Origin: Trebonia sp963836195
GTDB lineage: Bacteria > Actinomycetota > Actinomycetes > Streptosporangiales > Streptosporangiaceae
Assembly (NCBI GenBank): GCA_963836195.1
Contig: CAWIIX010000007.1
Coordinates: 248,001-312,000, forward strand
Direction: 5' to 3'
DNA: 64,000 nt
Part shown: positions 34,161-43,105 of the stretch, piece by piece
How positions within the stretch are numbered: the first letter of the stretch is position 1
How the letters are laid out: each line of letters opens with the position of its first letter
The notes under the pieces: model-generated
What the model was told of the DNA's origin: nothing
Seen by the model: only the letters and a program-made list of their open reading frames with translations
Databases searched by the model: none
Program-made: the position numbers and the translations under genes

Positions 34161-34529
34161 AAGTCGCTCCTGTCGTCGTCGGACGCCCTCGTCTGCGGAC
34201 TCCCGTCCATGGACATCCCCCGCCATCGAACCGGCGCCGGTCGACGCGAATACGTCGGTTAGGTTAACGAAAGGTTCCGTTGGCGTGACTTATTGCCATT
34301 TGGTTAGTTATTCGCAGCGACGAGCGTTAGATATGCCACGTTTCGATCGTTAGATCTCGCTGCTGGCCGATCTGTTGAGACATAGCCGGCATCATCCACA
34401 GCTAGCCGTCAGCGAGCGACGGGCATAGCCACCAGCCCCGGGGGTAGCCCTAAAGGGCCAACCGGGCAGTTGCGGCGCGAGCGGTCCTGTGCAACCACGC
34501 TGCAACTTAACGAGTCAGGATGTCGTTAT
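34161..34529. promoter_or_regulatory. Divergent promoter region with 11-bp repeats
   Basis: This AT-richer 369-bp gap separates the secreted-protein gene (leftward) from gpgS (rightward). GTTAACGAAAG, GTTCCGTTGGC and GTGACTTATTG follow each other at 34263-34295 in 11-bp phase; the first nearly matches a unit of the 28287 array. A CGTTAGAT direct repeat occurs at 34325 and 34348. No clear sigma-70 pair was found. Confidence 0.35.
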
Positions 34530-35534
34530 ATGAACATGACAGTCTGGGAGTGGTTTGAACAGCGCTCGTATCACCATCGGGACTTCGAAGGTCTCGCGCT
34601 ATCGAGCGAACCCAGGGCGGAGCGACCCTCCACCACCCTGATCTTCCCGGCCCGCAATGTCGCTGGCACCATCGGCTCTATCCTCTCCACCGTCGCCGGC
34701 CTGCAGGCCAGAACCGGCCTCATCGACCAGGTCATCGTCGTCGATGCCGATTCCCCGGATGGCACGGCCGACGTCGCCCGCGCCCACGGCGTCGAGGTTT
34801 TCTCGGAGAACGAGCTCCTACCCGGCTACGGCCCCGCGCAGGGCAAGGGCGACGCGATGTGGCGCGCGCTGTCCGCCGCGCGGGGCGACATCGTCATGTT
34901 CGCCGACGCGGACACCACCGATTTCGAGGAGCACTTCGTCTACGGCACCCTCGGCCCGATGCTCGAGGACCCCACCATCCAGTTCGTCAAGGCCGCCTAC
35001 CGGCGTCCGTTCAAGCAGGGCGAGGAGTCGGTCCCCGACGGCGGGGGCCGGGTCACCGAGCTGATGGCCAAGCCGCTCCTCAACCTCTTCTATCCGGAGC
35101 TCGCGGGCTTCGTGCAGCCGCTCGCGGGCGAGTTCGCGGCCCGCCGGGAGCTGCTCGCCAACGTGCCGTTCTTCACCGGCTACGGGGTCGAGATCGGCAT
35201 GGTCATCGACGTCTACCAGCAGATCGGCCTGGACGGCATGGCCCAGGTCGACCTCGGCACCCGGCAGAACCGGCACCAGCCGCTGGCCAACCTGACCCGG
35301 ATGTCGTCGGTCGTGCTGCGGACCGTGGCCGCCCGCGAGGGCCTGGCCGCGGGCCTGGACGACGACGGCCTCGGGGCCGAGCCCGACCTGTGGGAGCTCC
35401 GCCAGCCGGACACCTACCTGCACGCGGTCGGTACGCTCGACGGCCTCCGCCTCGACGAGCACCTCAACGAGCTGGTCGAGCGCCCGCCGCTGGCCCGGCT
35501 CACCGGCGGCAGCACGCTCAGCGCGACCGCCTAG
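34530..35534 (+). CDS. gpgS: Glucosyl-3-phosphoglycerate synthase
   Basis: 334 residues, GT-A fold family 81 glycosyltransferase. It begins MNMTVWEWFEQRSYHHRDF, the usual N terminus of the family. STTLIFPARNVAGTIGSIL starts the nucleotide-sugar domain, VVDADSPDGTADVA binds the sugar nucleotide, and MFADADTTDF carries the metal-binding DxD (near residues 127-129). It transfers glucose from UDP-glucose to 3-phosphoglycerate, the first step to glucosylglycerate and, in some actinomycetes, methylglucose lipopolysaccharides. ATG 34530 has an AGGA site; upstream in-frame codons lack homology. It is a single gene followed by a 15-bp hairpin. Confidence 0.92.
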   Translation: MNMTVWEWFEQRSYHHRDFEGLALSSEPRAERPSTTLIFPARNVAGTIGSILSTVAGLQARTGLIDQVIVVDADSPDGTADVARAHGVEVFSENELLPGYGPAQGKGDAMWRALSAARGDIVMFADADTTDFEEHFVYGTLGPMLEDPTIQFVKAAYRRPFKQGEESVPDGGGRVTELMAKPLLNLFYPELAGFVQPLAGEFAARRELLANVPFFTGYGVEIGMVIDVYQQIGLDGMAQVDLGTRQNRHQPLANLTRMSSVVLRTVAAREGLAAGLDDDGLGAEPDLWELRQPDTYLHAVGTLDGLRLDEHLNELVERPPLARLTGGSTLSATA

Positions 35535-35552
35535 CCCACCGCCTCGGCTAAC

Positions 35553-35588
35553 GTCGGCCCCCCTGACCCTCACGTCAGGGGGGCCGAC
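35553..35588. terminator. Hairpin terminator after gpgS
   Basis: GTCGGCCCCCCTGAC (35553-35567) pairs perfectly with 35574-35588 around a 6-nt loop: a 15-bp stem 18 bp after the gpgS stop. Confidence 0.8.
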
Positions 35589-35691
35589 AAATCCGTGCCG
35601 GAAATCTGTTGTTCCCGCGTCAATGACATCAGCCGCAGAATTCGCATGATGTGAGCAGGGGCACGGGCTCGGCGGCAAGGAAGGCACTCCC

Positions 35692-37447
35692 ATGGCAGCC
35701 GGAGGCGCAAGCACGGAGTTCGACCACATCATCGTGGGCGCGGGGTCGGCCGGCTGCGTGATCGCCCGCCGGCTGGTCGACGCGGGCCGCTCGGTCGCGC
35801 TGGTCGAGGCGGGCGGCCCCGACTACAACCCCGCCATCCACCAGCCCAACCGCGCCTGGGAGCTGTGGAACTCGCCCGAGGACTGGGCCTACACGACCGA
35901 GCCGCAGCGGCACTCGCTGAAGACCAGCGTCTTCTGGCCGCGCGGCAAGGTCCTCGGCGGCTCCAGCGCCCTCAACGGCATGATCTACATCCGCGGCGCC
36001 AAGGCCGACTTCGACAACTGGGCCTACAACGGGGCCCTCGGCTGGTCCTACAGCGACGTCCTGCCGTACTTCAAGCGGTCCGAGGACTTCGAGGACGGCC
36101 CGGGGGAGTACCACGGCGTCGGCGGCCCGCTCCCGGTCACCAGGATCAGGGAGCCCAACCCGGTCACCGTCGCCATGATCGAGGCGGCGGTCGAACGGGG
36201 TGTGCCGCACAACGACGACCCCAACGCCGACTCCCTCCTCGGCGTCGGCCTGACCCACATGACGGTCAGGAACGGCCGCCGGATGTCGACCTGGACCGCA
36301 TTCGTCGAGCCGATCGTGGAGAGCCCGCTGCTCACCGTCATCACCGGCTCCCAGGTCAAAAGCCTGGTCTTCGACGGCGGCGGTCGCGCGGTCGGCATCC
36401 GCCTGTCCCGCCCCGGCCTCCTCTACTCATATCGAACGGACCCGACTGACTCTGCACCCCACCCGACCCTGGATCCGTGGCCGGCCACCGAGCTGCGCTG
36501 CTCGGGGGACGTGATCGTCTGCGGTGGCGTGATCGGCTCGCCCCAGCTGCTGCTGCTGTCCGGCATCGGCCCGGCCGACGACCTGCGCGCGCTCGGCCTC
36601 GAGGTACGGGCGGACCTGCCCGGCGTCGGCGCCAACCTGCACGATCACGCGCTGGCGACGGTGCTGTACTCCTCGTCGCAGACGATCCCCGAGGGCAAGG
36701 CCAACAACCTCGAGGCGCACCTGTTCGCCGCCAGCGACCCGGGGATGCCGGCCCCCGACCTGCAGCCGCTGATGTCGCACTTCCCGATGCCGGTCGAGGG
36801 CTACCCGCAGCCCGCCTACGGCGACGGCTACGCGATCGTGGCCGGCCTCATCCGGCCGCTCAGCCGGGGCCGCCTCTGGCTCCGCTCGGCCGACCCGGCC
36901 GACCATCCGGCGATGGATCCCCAGTACCTGTCCGAAGCCGGCCGACGTGCGGGCGCTGCTCGCCAGCCTCAGGCTCTCGCGCGAGATCGGCCAGGCCCGC
37001 GCCCTCAAGGACTGGCGCGCCCGCGAGATCGCCCCCGGATCCGACGTGCGCACCGACGAGGACCTCATCGAGTACGGCATGCGCAACCTGATCACCTACC
37101 ACCACCAGGCCGGCACCTGCAAGATGGGCATCGACTCGATGGCCGTGACCACCCCGGACCTGCGCGTCCGCGGCATCCCCGGCCTCCGCGTAGCCGACGC
37201 CTCGGTCATGCCCTCGGTCACCTCAGGCAACACCAACGCCCCCACCATCATGATCGCCGAACGCTGCGCCGCCTTCCTGCTCGCTGACTGCACGCGGCAC
37301 GCCGTACCAGGGCGCTGGCCCGTTGCGCGACGGCCGGAACGGGCCCGCCCTTGGCATCGGGCAGCAGCGGCGGGGTCAGGAACGCGGGCGGGGCGGTCAG
37401 GTCGAGCGCGCCAAGCGGCGAGACGGCGGCGGCGTCGCGGTGCGTGA
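35692..37447 (+). CDS. GMC-family FAD oxidoreductase, frame break near 36938
   Basis: The N terminus FDHIIVGAGSAGCVIARRLVDAG is the FAD Rossmann motif, and PRGKVLGGSSALNGMIYIRG is the GMC signature 1. Signature 2 appears as GDVIVCGGVIGSPQLLLLSGIGP. An extra A near 36938 (CTGTCCGAAGCC) shifts the frame; the rest, DVRALLASLRLSREIGQ to TYHHQAGTCKMG (catalytic His) and VADASVMPSVTSGNTNAPTIMIAERC, is in the second frame. Family members oxidise alcohols such as choline; this one's substrate is unknown. The restored frame ends at 37447, running about 200 bp into the opposing phosphatase gene, so the real C terminus is probably near 37285. Confidence 0.82.
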
Positions 37448-38770
37448 GCGGCGGCAGGTTCCACTTCTCCTCGATGAGCTTGAGCACCGAGGTGTGGTCG
37501 AGCACGTCGCTGAGCACGAAGTCGGGCCGCGCGTAGGGGGAGACGATCACCGCGGGCACCCGGAACCCGTACCGCTCGTAGGTCACCGGGCCGTCGTCGG
37601 CGTTCTCGAGCGCCTTGAGCGACTTCGGCGACAGCAGCCGCAGCAGGCGCGCGCGCCCACGGCGTTCGACAGCTGCCAGTTCCGCGCGGGGACGTCGTCC
37701 GGCGCGACCGCGTCCGGCGGCGGCACGTGATCGTAGTAGCCGCCGTGCTCGTCGTAGATCCACAGCAGCAGCGTCGACTCCCAGGCCGGCCCGTTCATCA
37801 CCGCGTTGACCACCGCGCAGGCGAAGGACTCGCCCAGCGGCGATGTCCTGCGGGTTCTCCTCCGAGTAGGCGCCGAAGTCCGGGTCCACGATGGACACCG
37901 ACGGCAGCGTCCCCGCCGCCGCGTCGGCGAAGAACTGCGGCGTGGTCCGCAGGTGCCGCACGCACCGCGCGAGCCCCAGCGGGTACAGGTCGGCGGTGAA
38001 CGACTTGTTGCCGCGGACGGCGTTGGTCACCCCGGGCAGCCACCGGCCGAGCTGCGCGAGCCGCCGCAGCGCGATCAGGCCGTGCACGCCGAGCAGCCGC
38101 TTGAGCACCACCGAGGCCCGGTTCACGTTGTGGTAGTTCGCCCAGGAGATGCCGTGGGTGGTCAGCGCGTCGAAGATCGTCCCGGCCGCCGGGTAGTCCA
38201 CCAGGTCCCACGGCAGGTCGTCGACCAGGCCGTGGGCGGTGCCGCGATCAGGAACCGCCGGTTCGGGAACGTCGGCCCCAGGCAGGAGCAGAACCAGCGG
38301 TCCGCCACCGGGAAGGTGCGCGCGAGCCCGTGGTAGAACGGCAGCTCGGCCTCGGTCCAGTAGCCCATCGGCACGGCCGGGTCGCCGCCCGGCACGGTTT
38401 CCCACACCCCGGTCGCGAACCCGCCGCAGCTGCCGTCGGCGTAGGACAGGTGGCTGGCGTTCCAGGTCTGCGTCGGGTTGCCGGGGAACTGGACGGTGGA
38501 CGTCAGGTGATGGGCGGCGACCCGCTGGCCGTTGGGGAGCACGTTGGCCGCGTTCGGGGCGCCGTCGGGCCCGGTCGGCAGCCCGTCGCCGCGGCCCGGC
38601 AGCGTGCCCAGGTAGTTGTCGTAGGAGTGGTTCTCCATCATCAGCACCACGATGTGCTTGATCTGGGGTATCAGGTCGGCGCCGGCCGGCTGGTCGGGGC
38701 GCGGCCGCTCGGCCGGACCGGGTTGCAGGGCATGACCGGAAATCTCCCGCTGTTCCAGACGGTCCCACAT
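37248..38770 (-). pseudogene. Phospholipase C / acid phosphatase-type phosphoesterase, frame broken
   Basis: Family blocks occur in different frames: IKHIVVLMMENHSYDNYLGTLPG (metal-binding ENRSFD-like motif) from ATG 38770, then DLPWDLVDYPAAGTIFDALTTHGISWANYHN after about 38240, WIYDEHGGYYDHVPPPDAVAPDD after about 37840, and YGFRVPAVIVSPYARPDFVLSDVLDHTSVLKLIEEKW after about 37650. The DEHGGYYDHV and DHTSVL motifs are diagnostic of this phosphoesterase family, whose members cleave phospholipids or phosphomonoesters, often outside the cell. No clear signal peptide is visible at the chosen start. Three indels are needed; assembly error is likely. The 3' end overlaps the GMC gene. Confidence 0.75.
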
Positions 38771-38904
38771 TGGATCTGCCTTCCCCTATCGGCATCCTTC
38801 GCGCGAATCATGTCATTAAGCCGGTCTCGGCGCGATAGAGCACGAGCGCTGACCGGGGGCCGATCCTGCCTTCGGTCTAGCCGAGGACGACCGCGCGGGT
38901 CACA

Positions 38905-40744
38905 ATGGTCGGCATGACTAACGCCAATTGGACCGATATCCCCGCCGACGTGGCCGCCGAGCGCGCGTCGATCGAGGCCCAGATCGCAGGATCCACACTG
39001 GTCAGCGCGTATGCGCAGACGGTTGAGGAGAACCCTGAGGTGGTGGCGCACCAGTGGCTGGAGGACGGCCAGTGGCGATCGCTGACCTACCGGCAGGTGT
39101 ACGACCAGGTGCGCGACGCCGCCCTCGGCCTGGCCGCGATCGGCCTGCGGCCGGGGGATTTCGCGGTCGTCTGGTCGGGCAACCGGTCCGAGGCGACGAT
39201 CTCCGACTACGCGGTGATGCACGCCGGGGCGGTCCCGGTGTTCATCTACCCCACGGTCTCGGCCGATCAGGGCGCGTACATCGCCGGCCACTGCGAGGCG
39301 ACCCTGGCGATCGTGGAGCGGCAGTACCTGGACAAGCTCGAGTCGGTCAGGAGCCAGCTCCCGAAGCTCCGCCAGATCGTCGTCATCGACCCGGAGGCCG
39401 ACCCCGGGATCGGGGACGGGACCGGCGCCGACCGCGGCCGGGAGTCGGTCGCGGGCGTCATCAGCTGGTCGCGCCTGCTCGACCTCGGCCGGGCCGAGGC
39501 GGAGGCCGCGCCCGGCCTGTTCGAGGAGACCTGGCGGCGGGTGAGCCCCGACGACCTGGCCACGCTGATCTACACCTCGGGCACCACCGGCACCCCCAAG
39601 GCCGCCATGCTCACCCAGAGGAACGTCCGCTACACCCAGGCCGCCTCCCTCCGGCTGCTCCCGCTCGAGGCCCGGTTCGGCGCCGACGGCGCCGGCATGC
39701 TGGTCTCGTTCCTGCCGATGGCGCACGTCACCGGCCGCCACACCGACCACTGGTCGTCGATGACGCACCCGGTCACGCTGTCCTACTGCCCGGACAGCAA
39801 GCAGATCTTCGCGATCGCCGCCCAGGTGCGCCCGACCACGCTGATCGCCGTCCCGAGGATCTGGGAGAAGCTCTACGCGGCGCTGCGGAACGGCGGTGCC
39901 CGATCCCTCGCCCGAGGCCGTCCGCGCGCTGCCGGAGGAAGTCAAGGCCAAGGTCCTGACCCTGGTCGGGCTGGACCGCTGCGCCTTCGCGGCCAGCGGG
40001 GCGGCGCCGATCGATCCCGGCATCATCGAGTTCTTCCAGGCGCTCGGGCTGCCGATCGTCGAGGGCTGGGGGATGTCCGAGCTCTGCAACGCGGCCACCA
40101 TCGCCGTGCCCGGCGACTCCCGCAACGGCGCCGTCGGCCGGGCCTACCCGGGGGTGGAGCTGCGGATCGCCGACGACGGCGAGGTGCTGGTCCGCGGCCC
40201 GCTGGTGATGACCGGCTACTACCACGACAAGGAGCGGACGGCCGAGGCGGTCGACGCCGACGGCTGGATGCACACCGGGGACATCGGCGAGCTCGACGCC
40301 GAGGGCTTCCTGAAGATCACCGACCGGAAGAAGGACCTGCTCATCACGTCCGGCGGCAAGAACATCTCGCCCGCCCTGGTCGAGTACGAGCTCCAGCGGC
40401 ACCCGCTGATCGGCCAGGCCTGCGCGATCGGGGACCGGCGCAAGTACGTGGCCGCGCTGCTCGTCCTCGACCCCGACGTCGCCCCGGGCTGGGCGCGCGA
40501 GCGCGGCATCGAGTTCGCGTCCGCGGCCGAGCTCGCGGCCAACCCCGAGGTGCTGGCGGAGATCGGGCGCGGCGTGGACGAAGCGAACTCGCACCTGGCC
40601 CAGCCGGAGCAGGTCCGCCGGTTCGTCGTGCTGGGGGAGGAGTGGACCGCGCTGACCGGCGAGCTCACCCCGTCGCTGAAGCGCCGCCGCCCGGTGATCA
40701 CGGAGAAGTACGCCAAGGAGATCGCCGGCCTCTACGACGAGTAG
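38905..40744 (+). CDS. Long-chain acyl-CoA ligase (AMP-forming), frame break near 39892
   Basis: About 612 residues when the frame is restored. Core motifs: ATLIYTSGTTGTPKAAMLTQRN (P-loop, A3), GLPIVEGWGMSELCNAATI (A5), GWMHTGDIGELDAEGFLKITDRKKDLLITSGGKNISP (A7-A8) and a C-terminal domain with LTPSLKRRRPVITEKY, where the A10 Lys lies. An extra G near 39892 (AACGGCGGTGCCCG) interrupts RNGVPDPSPEAVRALP. The enzyme activates fatty acids to acyl-CoA through an acyl-adenylate. ATG 38905 and 38914 are alternative starts; neither has a strong site. It is divergent from the phosphoesterase gene. Confidence 0.87.
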
Positions 40745-40767
40745 ACGTAACGAGTAACTGAGCGTGA

Positions 40768-40806
40768 CGGGCGGAACCGGTAACGGGCCGGTTCCGCCCG
40801 TTACCG
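40768..40806. terminator. Two overlapping alternative hairpins after the acyl-CoA ligase gene
   Basis: Hairpin A pairs CGGGCGGAACCGG (40768-40780) with 40788-40800. Hairpin B pairs CGGTAACGGGC (40778-40788) with 40796-40806. They share bases and exclude one another. The element lies between the ligase stop and the promoter of cysS, so it is at least a terminator. Confidence 0.6.
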
Positions 40807-40830
40807 GTTTGGGTTCAATATCATGGCAGC

Positions 40831-42352
40831 GTGACAGGTCACCAGCTAAAGGTCTATAACTCGCTCGGACGGCAGCTCGAGGACTTCGTGCCGTCCGCCG
40901 ACGTCGTCGGCCTGTACAGCTGCGGACCGACCGTCTACTACTTCCCGCACCTGGGCAACATGCGGGCCTACGTCTTCGCCGACACGCTCCGCCGCGCCCT
41001 GCGCTGGAAGCAGATCCCGGTCCGGCACGTCGTCAACATCACCGACGTGGGTCACGCGGTCGCCGACTCCGACACCGGCGAGGACAAGCTCGAGGTCGCG
41101 GCGGCGAAGGAGCGGCGGTCGGTCGCGGACATCGCCGACTTCTACACCCGCGCGTTCATGACCGACATCGCGGCGCTGAACGTGCTGCCGGCCGACCGGT
41201 ACCCGCGCGCCAGCGAGTACGTCGAGCAGATGATCGAGTTCGCGACCCGGCTGCAGGAGCGCGGCGTCACCTACCAGATCCCGTCCGGCCTGTACTTCGA
41301 CACCACCAAGTCCGACGGCTACGGCGACCCTGGCGCTGATGGACATCGCCGGCCAGCGCGAGGCCGCCCGGGTCGAGCAGGTCGAGGGCCGCAGGCACAA
41401 GTCCGACTTCGCCCTCTGGCGGGCCGAGGAGCCCGGCGTCCGCCGCGTCATGCGCTGGGACTCCCCGTGGGGCTGGGGCGCGCCCGGCTGGCACCTGGAA
41501 TGCTCGGTGATGTCGATGGCGCTGCTGGGCGAGCACTTCGACCTCCACACCGGCGGCATCGACCACCGCGAGCTGCACCACGTCAACGAGATCGCGCAGT
41601 CCGAGGCCTACCTCGACGACGGCGATCCGTGGGTCCGATACTGGATGCACAACGAGTTCCTGCTGCTCAACAACGCCAAGATCGCTAAGTCAGCGGGCCC
41701 GGTGCCGCGGCTGGCCGACCTCGTCTCCGGCGGCTACCACCCGATGGCGTACCGGCTCTTCCTGCTCGGCGGCCACTACCGCAGCCAGCTCGACTTCACC
41801 ACCGCCGCCGTCGACGGCGCCCAGACCGCGCTGCGCCGCCTGCTCGCCCGCATCGAGCCGCTGCGCCCGCTGCCGGTGATCGAGGCCTACGAGCAGGCGC
41901 GGGCCGCCCTCACCGCGATCGCCGACACGACGCCGGGAGAGGCAGCCGGAGGCGACGCCGAGCCCGGTGACAAGACCGCGCTCGACTACCTGGAGCTGAT
42001 GGACGAGGCCATCTCCCAGGACCTGGCCACCCCCCGGCTGCTCGCCATCCTCCAGGAGTCGCTCCGCGACCAGGAGATCACCCCGGCCGGCCTGCGCGTC
42101 ATCGTCGCCGCGGCCGACGCCCTGCTCGGCCTGCGCCTGAACGACCTCGACCCGGCCGCCCTGGACCGCCGCCGCTCCGCCGCCGACCTGGACACGGCCG
42201 AGATCGAGACGATCGAGCGCCTGATAGCCGACCGCACCCAGGCCCGCAAGGAGAAGAACTGGCCCCGCGCCGACGAAATCCGGGCCGAACTCGACCGCCT
42301 GGACGTCCAGGTAACCGACACCCCGGCCGGCCCCACCTGGCACCTCCGCTAG
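40831..42352 (+). CDS. cysS: Cysteinyl-tRNA synthetase of an unusual clade, frame break near 41330
   Basis: About 507 residues after frame correction; an extra C in GGCGACCCTGGCG at about 41330 splits GYGDLALMDIAGQ. Class I signatures are PHLGN (HIGH, residues 39-43) and KIAKS (KMSKS). Zinc ligands are C31 (SCGPTVYYF), Cys in GWHLECSVM, and His in HTGGIDHRELHHVNE. The block NITDVGHAVADSDTGEDKLEVAA is absent from the standard actinobacterial CysS and marks a different clade, seen in Chloroflexi and candidate-phylum type proteins. A TATCAT hexamer 6 nt before the GTG suggests leaderless transcription. The stop overlaps the opposing PIN gene by 4 bp. Confidence 0.87.
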
Positions 42353-42771
42353 CCGTCGGGAAGCATCTCGGGATAGGTGACGTCGATTTCCCTGATCGAC
42401 GCGGGGAAATCGCGCCTGTTGTTGGTGATGAAGCGCTCCGCGCCCAGGCTAACGGCCGTCGCCAGATGGGTGGCGTCGGCGGCACGGAGGCTGTAACGGG
42501 CAGCCATCACCGTCGCCAACTCCGCGATCGCCCGATCCACCGGGCGAAGGTCTAGCCTGGTCAGGAGCCCGCCCAACGCCTGGACGGCCGTCGCATCGCC
42601 ATCTCGCAGGGGCTTTGACATGACCTCGGGCAGCAACAGCACCGAACCGATGCCGTCCCGTCGGCCTGACTTTCCTGGCGCCTTGACGGGAAACAAGGCG
42701 GCGACCCGGCTCCCGAGCGGATGACCGGGGACCGCAGCGTAGATCAGTGCATCGGCATCGAAGGCGTCCAT
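42349..42771 (-). CDS. PIN-domain toxin, VapC type
   Basis: 140 residues. The acidic PIN residues are visible: FDADALIYAA (Asp near 5-7), LLPEVMSKPL (Glu near 49), ADATHLATAV (Asp near 99) and FITNNRRDF (near 115). VapC toxins are Mg-dependent RNases acting on tRNA or rRNA. It starts 4 bp after the stop of the Phd-like antitoxin gene, forming a two-gene operon. The insert LFPVKAPGKSGRRDGIG (about 26-42) lengthens the first loop compared with short VapCs. The 3' end overlaps the cysS stop. Confidence 0.82.
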   Translation of the reverse strand: MDAFDADALIYAAVPGHPLGSRVAALFPVKAPGKSGRRDGIGSVLLLPEVMSKPLRDGDATAVQALGGLLTRLDLRPVDRAIAELATVMAARYSLRAADATHLATAVSLGAERFITNNRRDFPASIREIDVTYPEMLPDG

Positions 42772-42775
42772 GCCG

Positions 42776-43069
42776 TTACCGGCTATCTCGGTCCGTGCGG
42801 ATGGAGGCGATCAGTTCCTCCGCGTACTGCTCGCTGATGCCGCCGCCGGTGTTCAGTTCGCTGTCCGCGACGGATTCCAGCAAGGCGTGCATCTGAGCGG
42901 CCTCATTCAAGACGACCTCCGCTCTCGATCGGCTCCAGACGATATCCGGCCGGACGATCACCGCGACCGCCCGCCCATGACGGGTGATCGTGACCTCCTC
43001 GCCCTCGGCGACCCGATTAAGGACCTCCGGAAGGGCGGCGCGAGCCTCGCTTACCGTCATCACAGCCAT
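42776..43069 (-). CDS. Phd/YefM-type antitoxin
   Basis: About 97 residues. The N-terminal DNA-binding domain MTVSEARAALPEVLNRVAEGEEVTITRHGRAVAVIV is typical of Phd/YefM antitoxins. The C-terminal half (HALLESVADSELNTGGGISEQYAEELIASIR) is the acidic, probably disordered toxin-binding part. ATG 43069 and 43060 are possible starts. The palindrome at 43078-43093 directly upstream is a likely autoregulatory operator. Confidence 0.83.
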   Translation of the reverse strand: MAVMTVSEARAALPEVLNRVAEGEEVTITRHGRAVAVIVRPDIVWSRSRAEVVLNEAAQMHALLESVADSELNTGGGISEQYAEELIASIRTDRDSR

Positions 43070-43077
43070 AGCCAAAA

Positions 43078-43093
43078 TGTACGCCGTCGTACA
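43078..43093. promoter_or_regulatory. Palindromic operator of the toxin-antitoxin operon
   Basis: TGTACGCCGTCGTACA has 6-bp perfect arms (TGTACG/CGTACA) and lies 9 bp upstream of the antitoxin ATG. Phd/YefM antitoxins repress their own promoter through such short palindromes. Confidence 0.6.
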
Positions 43094-43105
43094 TCGATGT
43101 GCAAA

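Noticed and set aside
41320..41340. Programmed ribosomal frameshift in cysS
   Set aside because: No slippery heptamer or downstream pseudoknot is evident, and many unrelated genes nearby show the same kind of one-base insertion.
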